A program made the translations under genes and the position numbers. 64,000 nt of DNA. It comes from Sesamum alatum (Eukaryota; Streptophyta; Magnoliopsida; Lamiales; Pedaliaceae). Where the stretch lies: NCBI GenBank assembly GCA_034509735.1, contig JACGWO010000012.1, forward strand, positions 19,869,188-19,933,187. Reading direction: 5' to 3'. The notes under the pieces are model-generated. The model had not been told where the DNA came from. It searched no databases and saw only the letters and a program-made list of their open reading frames with translations. Shown in pieces: positions 34,034 through 44,865 of this stretch (position 1 is its first letter; each line of letters opens with the position of its first letter).

Positions 34034-34855
34034 GGCATAATTACACTTTCCTCCCCTGAAATTTAGTGTAATTACACGTAGACCCCATGTGGTTTGAAAA
34101 ATTACACCTAGTACCCTTGATTATAAATGATGCCAAGATCCCCTAACAAAAGTAATCAATTTACCTCTACCCATAATATGTGGCTAAAAAAACTAAAAAA
34201 GAACATTAAATAAGAATAAAAAGACAAAATTGACGCCCTATATGTATAGAAATGAACAAATATTTTAGATTAAAAAGACAAAATTGCAGGGAATATTTTT
34301 TGCTACTATTAAAATATCAGAACGGATGTAAATACCATATTTATGTTATCGTAGTGGTATGTTTGCACGATTGAGTTCTCATAATGTCTTTTAGAATATT
34401 TAGTAAAATTATATAATATAGTGTATATATATAGTTTTGTAGTGTATAAATATGTTCAGAATAAAAAAATGGTGCATATATATATTAAGAATTAAATTTA
34501 TTTATTAATTAATATAATCATTCTATATAATAATACTTCAAATATATTAAATATATTACACTATTTACTTTTATGATTCAATTTAATTATAAGAACAACT
34601 CACATGCATAAGTGTGTGAAATGTATAAGTATAGTTCGATAAAAAAATAATTTATTTGACTTGCAATAAGTCAACCAAGGGCAAAAATTGATTTTCATTC
34701 AATTTTTTTTTACTGATGTAAGTAAATTTTTTTAATTTTATTAATTAAAAGATCTATTTATTGGACAAAAATAAAAATAATATATGTAATTTTTAAAATC
34801 ATAAAAAAACTATGTATAATTATATCAAATCTCAAAACAAGCGAGTGTAATTATT
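34034..34855. mobile_element. Family B MULE-type MITE
   Basis: The left end GGCATAATTACACTTTCC and the 'gtgtaattacacgtagaccc' and 'gtttgaaaaattacacctag' blocks define the family. The right arm ('gcgagtgtaattat') inverts the left. Possible flanks TTTTTTAAA and TTTTTCAAA match at 8 of 9 but are low complexity. Confidence 0.62.
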
Positions 34856-34863
34856 TTTTTCAA

Positions 34864-35501
34864 AACTTACTTAAATATGAATGTGGGTATGATTCTACCC
34901 TACCCATTGATAGCTCGTAGACCACTGTCACCTTATAAAATGGGGCGATCGGTGCTGCAGTGCTACTTTGAGTGTGCTGCTGCTAACCTGCGCATGTAGT
35001 TGAGTTTCACGTCTTCATTTAATAAACTTTTCTTAACCTGTTCTGATCAGAGACTATCATACTAGGGAATGGGAACATGGTCGCCCTTTTGGGTTTCAAT
35101 AAATTGGACCACGTCAACACAATGAGGTCTTGTTTGACTGGTAATGTTAAGAATTTTTAAATTATAGGTTCGAATATTATGAATGTGGATATTAATGATA
35201 TATGGATGCAAATACGATAAGATGATGACACAATATAACATGAACATTGTGACATGAATTTTTTTAAAATTTTAGGATATGATACCATATCGACACGACT
35301 ATAATATATATTGTCATAAAAGTAAAATATGTAATATTTGGATATCGTACAATAAAGACCGAAAATTAATATGAAAATAATATGAACATGTCTTAGGTCT
35401 AAGTTCTTAATTCTAAGTGCATTTCTTAAAAAATATACATAATTAATTCATTGTTATAATTAGATGATTGTTACATACTCATTTTTGAAGAGGAAGGAGA
35501 C
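34864..35501. other. Intergenic, nothing recognised
   Basis: Contains a more complex, GC-richer stretch at 34895-35060 ('ggggcgatcggtgctgcag') without a usable reading frame on either strand. Confidence 0.45.
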
Positions 35502-35504
35502 TAA

Positions 35505-35895
35505 AAGGGTGTTTGGCTAAGTTTATTTAAAAAATTTTATAAGTTCATACATCTTATAAGATGTTAGAACGTATTTTAAAAAATAAATTAATGAAGTATT
35601 TGAATAAAATAAGATCATGAACCTTATAAGATGTTATAATCACAAATACGTAATTAACTTGAAAATTTGTTAAAATTTTAAAAATAAATTAATAACTCCG
35701 TACTTTTTGTAAAGAGCTTATAAATTTATAACACTTTATTTGCATATCTTTTTCCAAAAATATACTAAAAATTTTGCGCCCTGTGAATCGTTGAATTAAC
35801 ACATAACGAGAATATCATATGTGATCTAACGATTGATATCTTATTTTGAGTACAAACTCACGTGGACGGTATCACGTAATCCAACAAACACCCTC
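35505..35895. mobile_element. PIF/Harbinger-like MITE with TAA duplication
   Basis: The ends are AAGGGTGTTTGGCT and, in reverse, GAGGGTGTTTGTTGG, between TAA (35502-35504) and TAA (35896-35898). It shares 'cttataagatgtta' blocks with the element at 5564-6553 and is probably a shorter relative. 391 bp. Confidence 0.7.
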
Positions 35896-36104
35896 TAAAT
35901 CTAGAGAGCATTGATGCAAGATGAGGTTAACCATCTACCGATAAAAGAGAAGATTAATGCAAAAGGTGAAGTTGGTGGGGATATGACATAAATAAGCTGA
36001 TTGTTGAGAGCAGATTAATAAAGGCGTTTCAGCTTTACTTCAAAACTGACTATCGACTCTGCGCCAAAAGCTGCGTTTCAGCTTTACTTCATTTCTCTTT
36101 AGGT

Positions 36105-36494
36105 ATGATATAATATAAATATTTTCTGTTGTTTGAAAATTTATAAATTTTTTTTTAAAAATTTGTAATTTTTAACTAAATGTTTAAAATTAACCATTTT
36201 GTCATTGAATTTTTTCATTAAAATTGTAAAAAAAATCAATCGAGGCAAATTGCAGCTCCTTGTGTATAAAACTTAAGAAATCTCTCCCTGCGCATTGTAG
36301 TCCAAAAAATTCTAAGAATTAAATAAATAATAATTAGTGCATAAGGGCATTTTAGTCAATTCACCCATAAGAATGGATGAAAATGAGTTATTTGTCAGAC
36401 GGTTACAAACCTCGGGGGTTTTGTAATTTTTAATGAGAAGGTATTTGTAATTGTGATAAATCTCAGGGGAGGTAGATTTAATTTATCCTCAAAT
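36105..36494. mobile_element. Family A MITE, eroded left end
   Basis: The right arm ('gtttgtaatttttaatgaga', 'aaatctcaggggaggtag') and the left block 'ctgttgtttgaaaatttata' place it in family A. It lies only about 50 bp from the next copy. Confidence 0.6.
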
Positions 36495-36542
36495 AAATCG
36501 TGATATAAATCGTGATACTATCACATATATATATATATATAT

Positions 36543-36969
36543 ATATAAATTACATCCACCTCCCATGAGGTTTGGCATAATTATAAATACCCCCTCGTTG
36601 TTTGAAAAATTACAAATACCCCCTTGAAGTTTGTAACCGTCTAACAAACAATCCATTTTCATCAATTTTTATGAGTGAACTGACCCAAATACCCTTATTT
36701 ACTGAATTATTTTTATTTAAATTTTTAAATTTTTTTGCACTACAATGTACAAGGAAAGATTTCTTAAGGTTTTTACATAGATGAGCAATAATGCAATTTG
36801 CCTTGGTCGATTTTTCTGCAATTTTAATAAAAAAATTCAGGGGCAAAATGGTCAATTTCAGGCCTTTGGTTAAAATTTACAAACCTCAGAGAGGTATTTG
36901 TAATTTTTCAAACAACGAGGGATATTTGTAATTATGCCAAACCTCAGGGGAGGTAAATGTAATTTACCC
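36543..36969. mobile_element. Family A MITE, well preserved, inside an (AT)n tract
   Basis: This is the clearest family A copy. The arms 'gaggtttggcataattataa' / 'ttgtaattatgccaaacctc' are nearly perfect inverted repeats over about 90 bp, and the right end is GGTAAATGTAATTTACCC. AT repeats on both sides conceal the target duplication. Confidence 0.82.
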
Positions 36970-37134
36970 TATATATATGTATATATTGAAAGCGTTATTA
37001 CTAAAGACAAGATTTAAAACCCAATCTTAACTTCTTCATTATTCACACGCAAAACTCATTTAGTAATTGAAAAATATTGAAAAATTAATTTCTTATTATT
37101 TTTCAATTTTTTTTGGCATGACACAACTTAGTAA

Positions 37135-37446
37135 GTATTTGGTTAAATTTATTTACAATATTGTATAAATTAATATGGTCTATAAAGAATTTTTAGAATT
37201 CGTAAAATGTTAGAATTAAAAATAATTGTTTGAAATATTTAGATAAAGTAAAATTACGAAACATAAAAAGATGTTAATTAAGATAATTAAATCAAAGGAA
37301 TTTTTCAAAACTTTATAAATAAGTTAGGAACTCCTTGTTTTTTTATAGAAAAATTTATAAACTATGTTTCCAAAAGATATACCGAATACTTTGTAACATC
37401 TTACATTTTATAAAATATTTTAAATAACCTCACCCAAACACCATTT
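37135..37446. mobile_element. Possible diverged PIF/Harbinger-like MITE
   Basis: GTATTTGGTTAAATT on the left and CACCCAAACACCATTT on the right are weakly inverted and lie between TAA triplets. Internal 'aaaatgttagaatt' blocks recall 35505-35895. Weak support. Confidence 0.35.
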
Positions 37447-37449
37447 TAA

Positions 37450-39433
37450 TCTTAAATTAAAATTAACCTCAAACTTATTTTAAATTGCACTTGCACGTGT
37501 GCATGCAACTGTTCTTGTTTTTAGGTATATTTTACGCTCCGTATAAATTTGATTAGTTATATATCAAGTTCATAATTTATAAAACGCGATAAATGACGAT
37601 TTCATAATTAATCTTATTAAAATTAAAAAAGAATTCATAATAAAATGGATTAGAAAAGGAAAGAGGAGTTGAGGGTGTAGTTAAATAGGGAAGTAAGGGC
37701 ATTCTTGAGAAAAAAAATGAGGGAAAATTGCAGTTTTTGTCCCACACAGACGGTGTTGTGCTTTTAATCCCACAATTTATATGATTAACACATATAGTCC
37801 CATAGAATAATCAGTTATAACATTTTTGTCCTATAAGATAAAAGTTGTGGCACATTTAATCCTATAAAATAACAAATTTTAGCATTTCTGGTCCGCAATA
37901 CTACAATTTTTTAGTCAATAAAATCGATAATGTCAAGCTAATAGTAAAACCAAAAGTACAATAATTCATATCGTGTGAGATTAAAAGTACAATTTCGAAA
38001 TGGACGGCAACCTCGTGTGAGGAATCAGCAAGAACCCCATTTGCTTATACAAAAGAATTGTGTACATCGTCCCATTTGTGTGTTGCATTTTTCCATATCA
38101 ACGTTAACTTGTCACTGTTACAAAAGTAAGTGCATCATTGCTCTTACTTCCACACACTAAACATATTATTCTTTTTCAAGAATCATCATATCATAAAAAA
38201 GTAAGAATTTTTTACAATTATCTTGATCTGGGCTTTCATGATTTTACTTTATTTTTTGTTTTGCTATTAGTAGATTACATCAATTTGGATGGAGTTGTTG
38301 AGGTTGTTCAACTTGATATCTCAAACCATGTGATATCCCTTTCTGCATCTCTTTCACACACACATTTTATCTTTTCTTGGGTGTCATATTATTGATAGCA
38401 TTGTCATCTTTGTTTGAGCTGTTCTGATGTGAAAGAAAGGAGCAAGAAAGAAAGAAAGAAAGAAAGAAAGAAAAAGATACTAGGAGAGCAGAAAATCCAA
38501 TTACTCTTTGACAATCTTGTGTGCAGTATAACAGTTGCAAGAGCTGGTTATGCTGATTGGTTTGTGGGTTTTTTTTGCAGGATGAACACTGTTAAAGATT
38601 TAGGCTTTTCTGGCTAAAGATTGAGGAGTTTTGTTTATTAGCTCAGAAACTCAACTCTAGTGTCATTTCATGATGTTTTTCTTGATGGGTTCTTGGTTTT
38701 TGTGGCTTTGGAGGGATATGAGTATTTGTTTAATCTGAACAGCCAAAAGCATTATTTTAGTTTGTGAGTGAAAAAAGGGAAAAATCTTGAAGTTTTCTTT
38801 GGAAGGAATCTGAGTTCCAGCATTCCAATTATTGGTATTAGGGGAAAAAAAGAGAAAGAAGAGAGTGGGCTGAGCTCATTTTGGATCTGAAGAAAAACAG
38901 CTCATTTTTCACCTGGATGCCTTTTTCATTTCTTTTCAAAAAATTTGGACTTCTCTGATTCAAAAGCAGACTATTACTGTTTATGGTGGTGGTGGTGATG
39001 AAAGGAAAGGAAAGCATTTGTCTCTTGTTTGCCTTGTACAAAAGTTCATGTGCCAAACAGAGAACTAATTTGATTGAAAACAACTCTCTCTGCAGATCCA
39101 TTTCAAATGGCTGTCATGGTTCTGTATCTCTAGTTAACTCTTGCAGTTGTTGATTTCAGTGCTTTATAAGGGAAAAATCAATTTTCCTCTTTGGAAGAAT
39201 ATGGTTCTTGGGCCAAAGGGTCCTGTCACTCTGCTGCACTTGCATTTTCTTTGAGAAAAACAGTGAGCATTTTGGCTGTATATGCATGACGTTCTTGACA
39301 AGTTTAGAGCTGTGGGGTAGAGTGGAGGGCATAATAATGCACCTAATATGTTCTTGTTCTTTCATATAGTGGCTTGAACTGTGGGTGTCTCTTGAAAGAA
39401 TAGTGTTATTCATTTGAAACTTTTGGAGTAATA
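37450..39433. other. Upstream region of the USP-kinase gene
   Basis: AT-rich intergenic DNA up to about 38100. From there composition becomes genic, with pyrimidine-rich stretches, a (GAAA)n tract at 38444-38476 and a good 3' splice site (TTTTTTTGCAG ending at 38580) consistent with a 5'-UTR intron. No coding exon was found before 39434. Confidence 0.4.
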
Positions 39434-42400
39434 ATGAGTAGAGAGTTGAAGAAAGGTGGGAAACAGGCAAATGAGGCTGAGAAGGTTGTGGTGGCTGTTA
39501 AGGCATCAAAGGAGATTCCTAAGACTGCTCTGTTCTGGGCACTAACTCATGTTGTTCAGCCTGGGGATTGCATTACTCTTCTTGTGGTTGTCTCTTCACA
39601 TACCTCTGGTGAGACATTCTTAGTATATGTTGGATTCCATGTCTGTTTTTTTATCAAGAATCTTGACTTATTTTACTTCTCTTGTCACCCCGGTTCGTCT
39701 AATATAGGCATTATTAGCAACGTCGCAAGCGTTTATGCGATCGGATCGACGTTTCTCCCGGTTTCTGTGCATGCAGTCTCGTTTTTAGGAAATGGGATTT
39801 TAGTTTTTGGAATGTGAGGTTAATTTATGCTTTGTGTCATGATTGATCAATCAATCCCACATCTCAGTTTGCTGGTTAGATTTTCGAGTTTGTCGATGTT
39901 CGTTCTTTTTGAATGCATGAAAAATGTAGATCAACCATAATTGGAACTGATAGATGGGATAATGGTTTGCACCACCTTAATCAGGTAGAAAATTTTGGGG
40001 GTTCCCAAGATTTGCTGGAGATTGTGCTAGTGGCCACAGGAGGTCACACTCTGGTTCGAGCGTAGAACAGAAATCCGACATAACGGATTATTGCTCTCAG
40101 ATGATTCTTCAGCTTCATGAGGTTTATGATCCTAACAAAGTGAGTATCTTGTTAATGTGTAATCTTTTATGTTTGAGTTTTGCATGTCTGATCTGTGGTT
40201 TTGCTCATTATGTTTTCAGATCAATGTAAAGATAAAGATTGTGTCGGGGAACCCGTGTGGAGCGGTGGCTGCGGAGGCGAAGAGAAACCGAGCGAATTGG
40301 GTTGTTTTGGATAAGTAATATTTACAGTTCTGTGTAATGAGGCATCTGAATTGTAGATGAGCTCTCAAATGGAGCAGTTTTTCTGACCTTTATGTTTCGA
40401 TACGATGCAGACAACTTAAAAACGAGGAAAAACGCTGCATGGTGGAGCTGCATTGCAACATTGTCGTTATGAAGCGGTCCCAAGCTAAGGTTCTCCGACT
40501 GAATTTAGTTGGATCAGGTATAAAGGAACAGGAGGCGATAAACTCAGACAACGATCAATCATCTAAAAAACAAGAAAGCAAGAATGATCCTTCGAGCTCA
40601 ACTTGTGGTCCGCTTGTTACTCCCTCAAGTAGCCCCGAGACGTTCACCGCTACTGAAGCTGGAACGTCATCAGTTTCAAGCTCTGATCCTGGAACTTCAC
40701 CATTCTTCATTATGGAGACGAAAGACAGCCTTAAGAAAGAGGAAACAGTTAGCTATAAAACAAGATCAGGATCTTGATGAATCTAGTTCAGATTCAGACA
40801 TGGAAAATGTGTCTTCCTCGTCGAGTTTGAGGTTCCAACCTTGGATAGCTCAAGTTGTTAGCACACGTCGACAATCTTCCGAACATCTTGGGGAGAGCTC
40901 TGGAGTGTCTAATACTCAGTCCCAAAATTCTGCATCCAAGGCCATGCTAGAAAAGCTCTCTAGACTTGATGAAGAATCGGGATTCAGATCCCCGAGCTAT
41001 GGGTCTAATCTGGATTTCAGTGGCAGTTTGAGAGAAGCGATTTCCCTGTCGAGAACAGCACCGCCCGGACCGCCACCCTTGTGTTCTATATGTCAACATA
41101 AAGCTCCCGTTTTTGGAAAGCCTCCGAGGTGGTTTTCATATGCTGAGCTCGAGCTTGCTACCGGTGGTTTTTCACAAGCCAACTTTTTAGCCGAAGGCGG
41201 GTTTGGATCTGTCCACCGAGGAGTCCTTCCAGATGGCCAGGCAATCGCGGTCAAGCAACACAAATTAGCAAGTTCTCAAGGCGATCAAGAATTCTGCTCA
41301 GAGGTCGAAGTGTTAAGCTGCGCTCAGCACCGGAATGTCGTTATGTTGATTGGTTTCTGCATTGAAGATGGTAGAAGACTTTTGGTTTACGAGTATATCT
41401 GCAATGGATCTCTCGATTCTCATCTTTACGGTATACTTTCCCGACTTTTAACTGCCCCTTTATCTTAGTAAGATGAACATCGTTTTTCAAATGCATCTGC
41501 AACTTCCAGGACGCCATCAGGACACACTAGCATGGACCTCACGGCAAAATATCGCGGTTGGAGCAGCACGTGGATTGCGATATCTTCACGAAGAATGCAG
41601 AGTTGGTTGCATAGTGCATCGAGACATGCGGCCCAACAACATTCTCATTACCCATGATTTTGAACCTTTGGTACAAATTACTATGGTTCTTCGATCTCTG
41701 ACATACTGGTTTCTTATTTTGAGAATAATTGAGGTTGCATGTGCCATTTCTTGATCTTAGCTCACTACTATTTTCTGCAAGGTGGGAGACTTTGGTCTAG
41801 CTCGGTGGCAACCCGATGGAGAGACCGGAGTAGAAACCAGAGTAATCGGGACATTCGGGTAACTTTGAACCACTCATTTGACAACGGTCCATGCATTGTA
41901 ATAACGCCAAACTCAATGAAGTTCTATGTTTCGCTTAGGTACTTGGCGCCTGAATATGCTCAAAGCGGTCAGGTCACAGAAAAAGCCGACGTTTACTCAT
42001 TTGGCGTGGTTCTGGTGGAGCTCGTCACCGGTCGTAAAGCAGTGGATCTCAACCGGCCTAAGGGCCAGCAGTGCCTTACAGAATGGGTACGCCTCCGTTT
42101 CTTGTGAAGCATTGCATATGTCACAACAAACCAGAAAATGTTTTCAGGGGCTGGCTAATCTTAATGATCTGATCTGTAACAGGCACGGCCGTTATTGGAA
42201 GCGTATGCCGTTGATGAACTGGTTGATCCATGTTTGCAAAGCAACTACTCGGAGCACGAGGTTTACTGTATGTTGCAAGCTGCATCTTTGTGCATACGTC
42301 GGGATCCTCAGGCAAGACCTCGCATGTCTCAGGTAAGAAACCGGTGCACTCTCTACTAGGAAATTGCACGATACGCTGTGAAAACACGCGTAGAAAACGA

Positions 42401-43238
42401 AAAGGGAAAATCAAACACAAGGACACACAAAAGTTTTACATAGTTCAGATATGAATTGCTCCTCCAGCCATCCCTCAACTATGTATAACTAGGATGCCTA
42501 TAATATGCTACAAATTTACCCTTGATAGCGAAAGCTAAGACATCGTGATGGGTTAGGTTCCAGACTCCAGCATGCGCAACCTAGATCGGGTTTGGCCGGA
42601 CCTGAATCAATTATATGGCAAGTGCAATACACTTGTGTTGTGATTAGTGTACAGTTTAGAGAAATTGTCCAATCACATGACATGTGTATGACATTTGCAT
42701 TGTGATTGTCCGTTCAACCAACACCTGGTTTGGGTAATAATTTCCCCTCGAGCACCTATCCTTTTAACCTGTACTTCGCCATTGTCAACTACATATAACC
42801 AGGCTTGCCGTAAACTATCATAGTATTACAAACTTACCCTTGATATAAAAACCAAAGGCAAATTGCAACGTTGAGTCAGGTTCCACACTCCAAGTCTTCC
42901 AATAGCCAATATAACTTAATCCCATCTTTTGTGTTTCAAGAACTGAATCTTGAATGCTAACTAACTACACATGCTATTCGTTGCACTCGTGTGTTTTGTG
43001 TTTCGTAAAATAGGTTCTTCGGATGCTAGAAGGCGACACGATGGATTCAAGCCAAGCTTTGATGCCCGGGATTGATGTTGGGAGCCGGAGCGGGAGAATG
43101 TGGTTCGATCATCAGCCACAACATGAACAACACATCGACAAGTCGCCCCGACGATTCAGCTCAAAGGTTGCTCTCAACTGGAGACCAAATTACAGGGAGA
43201 AAGAGAGTGGGAGAACTTCATATGAAGGCAACCTTTGA
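39434..43238 (+). CDS. USP-domain protein kinase (SELMODRAFT_444075-like, receptor-like cytoplasmic kinase), one frameshift
   Basis: Nine exons are inferred: 39434-39608, 39985-40139, 40220-40314, 40411-41430, 41510-41670, 41782-41858, 41939-42086, 42183-42332 and 43014-43238. All have GT/AG borders and matching phases. The product is about 734 residues, the family's usual size. Residues ~15-140 resemble a universal stress protein / adenine nucleotide alpha-hydrolase fold ([21 protein letters not shown]). A Ser-rich linker follows, then a kinase domain from ~385 with [37 protein letters not shown] and [20 protein letters not shown]. Lysine, HRD Asp and DFG are all present, although relatives are often labelled inactive. 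There is no signal peptide or membrane segment, so it is probably cytoplasmic. One net +1 shift lies in exon 4 near 40748-40757, between KKEE and [11 protein letters not shown]. It is either an assembly error or a lesion that would truncate before the kinase. Confidence 0.86.
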
Positions 43239-43504
43239 GTTGCAACTATGCTTAGATTTCTCCATATATCAGTTTGTGATTTCAGTAGGATTTTGTCTAT
43301 GTATAGGCATGTTGGGTGATGGATGTATGTGAAGATGAATTGGGCCAAGCCCAAATTATTAGATATATTGTTAGTGGGCCGTATGGAAAGTGGCCCAAGA
43401 TTCAGTTAAAGCCCAAACGAAGTTACGCATGTTTTTGTACAAAATTACTTGGACAGGTACCGGAATTCTATTTTTTAGTGTGGAGACGAAACTTAACTTT
43501 AAGG

Positions 43505-43655
43505 GTAAATTACAGCGAGCTCTCAGGTAGTAAATTAAAAATATTTTTTATTATTTAAAAAATTATTAATACTTTCTTGATTTTAATGTTCATTCAATAA
43601 CTAGCTCAATCTGTTAGTTTTCGTTAGGTTTTTATAGAATTTACCAATAATTATT
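43505..43655. mobile_element. Family A MITE fragment
   Basis: GGGTAAATTACAGCGAGCTC and 'gatttttaatgttcattcaa'-like blocks correspond to the left arm of family A. The copy stops where LTR-like sequence begins. Confidence 0.45.
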
Positions 43656-43657
43656 CT

Positions 43658-44250
43658 TGTTGATCAAAGTGTGTCTCTTTATAAGAGTTTCAGTAGAATT
43701 AGGAATACTAGTCCACATATATATACTCAAAACACATACACACAACACACATAACTCTCTACACTCATCTCACCACCGGCGTCCCTCTCCTCTCTTGGCC
43801 ACCTCTCTACTCTCCACCTCCAAAAGCCTCTCTTGTCTTCTTGTTTTCATACAAGGGGATATACAAACGACCGATCACATTAATCAATAGCGTTTGATCA
43901 ATTGTTCTCTCCCTTATTTGATATCTTACTAGCACGAGAGCATCAAGAATTCCGGTGAATTGCGTGGACGATTTAGAGAATCTCTATGTTGGGATCTAGG
44001 TGGCAAGTTCGGCAACAATGCGTGTAGCCGAACGAAAAAAGCTACAAAGGTGAGTACTCTTCGTTAAGATTCTTGTTCTTCGTTTCATCCTATGACCTCT
44101 ATGAATCTTGCATGCTTTCTTTTATTCATGAGATACACCGAACGCTCGGGAGAATCAAGGGAATACCTCTTGATCTGATTTTAAATTCCGTTTTAATACC
44201 GTTTTGCATGTTTAAAATTGCTATAACGCTTCCGCCGCGCTACTCCTGGG
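43658..44250 (+). repeat. LTR-like fragment, probably copia
   Basis: It begins TGTTGATCAAAGTGTGTCTC. It has a CA-rich, pyrimidine-rich middle, a CAAAGGTGAGTACTC segment that looks like a 5' splice donor, and a tail 'ataacgcttccgccgcgcta' like the ends of many plant copia LTRs. No internal element, second LTR or target duplication was identified, so a solo or truncated LTR is inferred. Confidence 0.48.
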
Positions 44251-44865
44251 CCAATCCCTGTCGCTTACAAAACTACCATACCTTATAAACATTTATATAT
44301 AACTCACCACATACGTCAATATCATTTACACAAACTTCTCTTATTTTAAAAAAAAATACACATCCCCCCCAAAAAAAAAAAAAAAACATAACATCGTTAC
44401 ACAACTTACCCCTACTCTATAAGGATTACGGGTGATTCCTATATAATTACGTAAAAGATAGAAACAATTTGTGCTCATGTAAATATAATTATCCCAAATT
44501 TTATCCAAACACCCCCAAAACCACTCTACCTATACATAATTCTACATGTTATACATGACCTCAATTCATCCCACAAAATGGAAAAAAGAGAAAATAACAA
44601 AAGAAAGAAAGCTGATTAGCATGAGGACTCAAACTACTTTTACAATATATACACAGCAAAAGCCAACAACAGCACCTCTAACAACAATTCTGTAGTTCCT
44701 ATGAAAAACAAATGTCGCCATTATTGTAAAAAGAATCTCTACCTGCAGGTGCAGAATGTACAACTTAGCATAGTTTCAGAGCAAGACTGTCACCAAAATT
44801 TCCAGAAGCTAAGAAGACAATTCTTTGATCGCCCGAAAACTAACTTCATACGCTGCTTGTTGCAA
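44251..44865. other. Intergenic between the LTR-like fragment and the PWWP gene
   Basis: AT-rich DNA with a poly-C/poly-A tract near 44366-44387. The part from about 44600 is probably 3' UTR of the minus-strand PWWP gene. Confidence 0.45.

Noticed and set aside
36602..36855. Open frames on both strands
   Set aside because: Both are chance frames across the inverted arms of a family A MITE.
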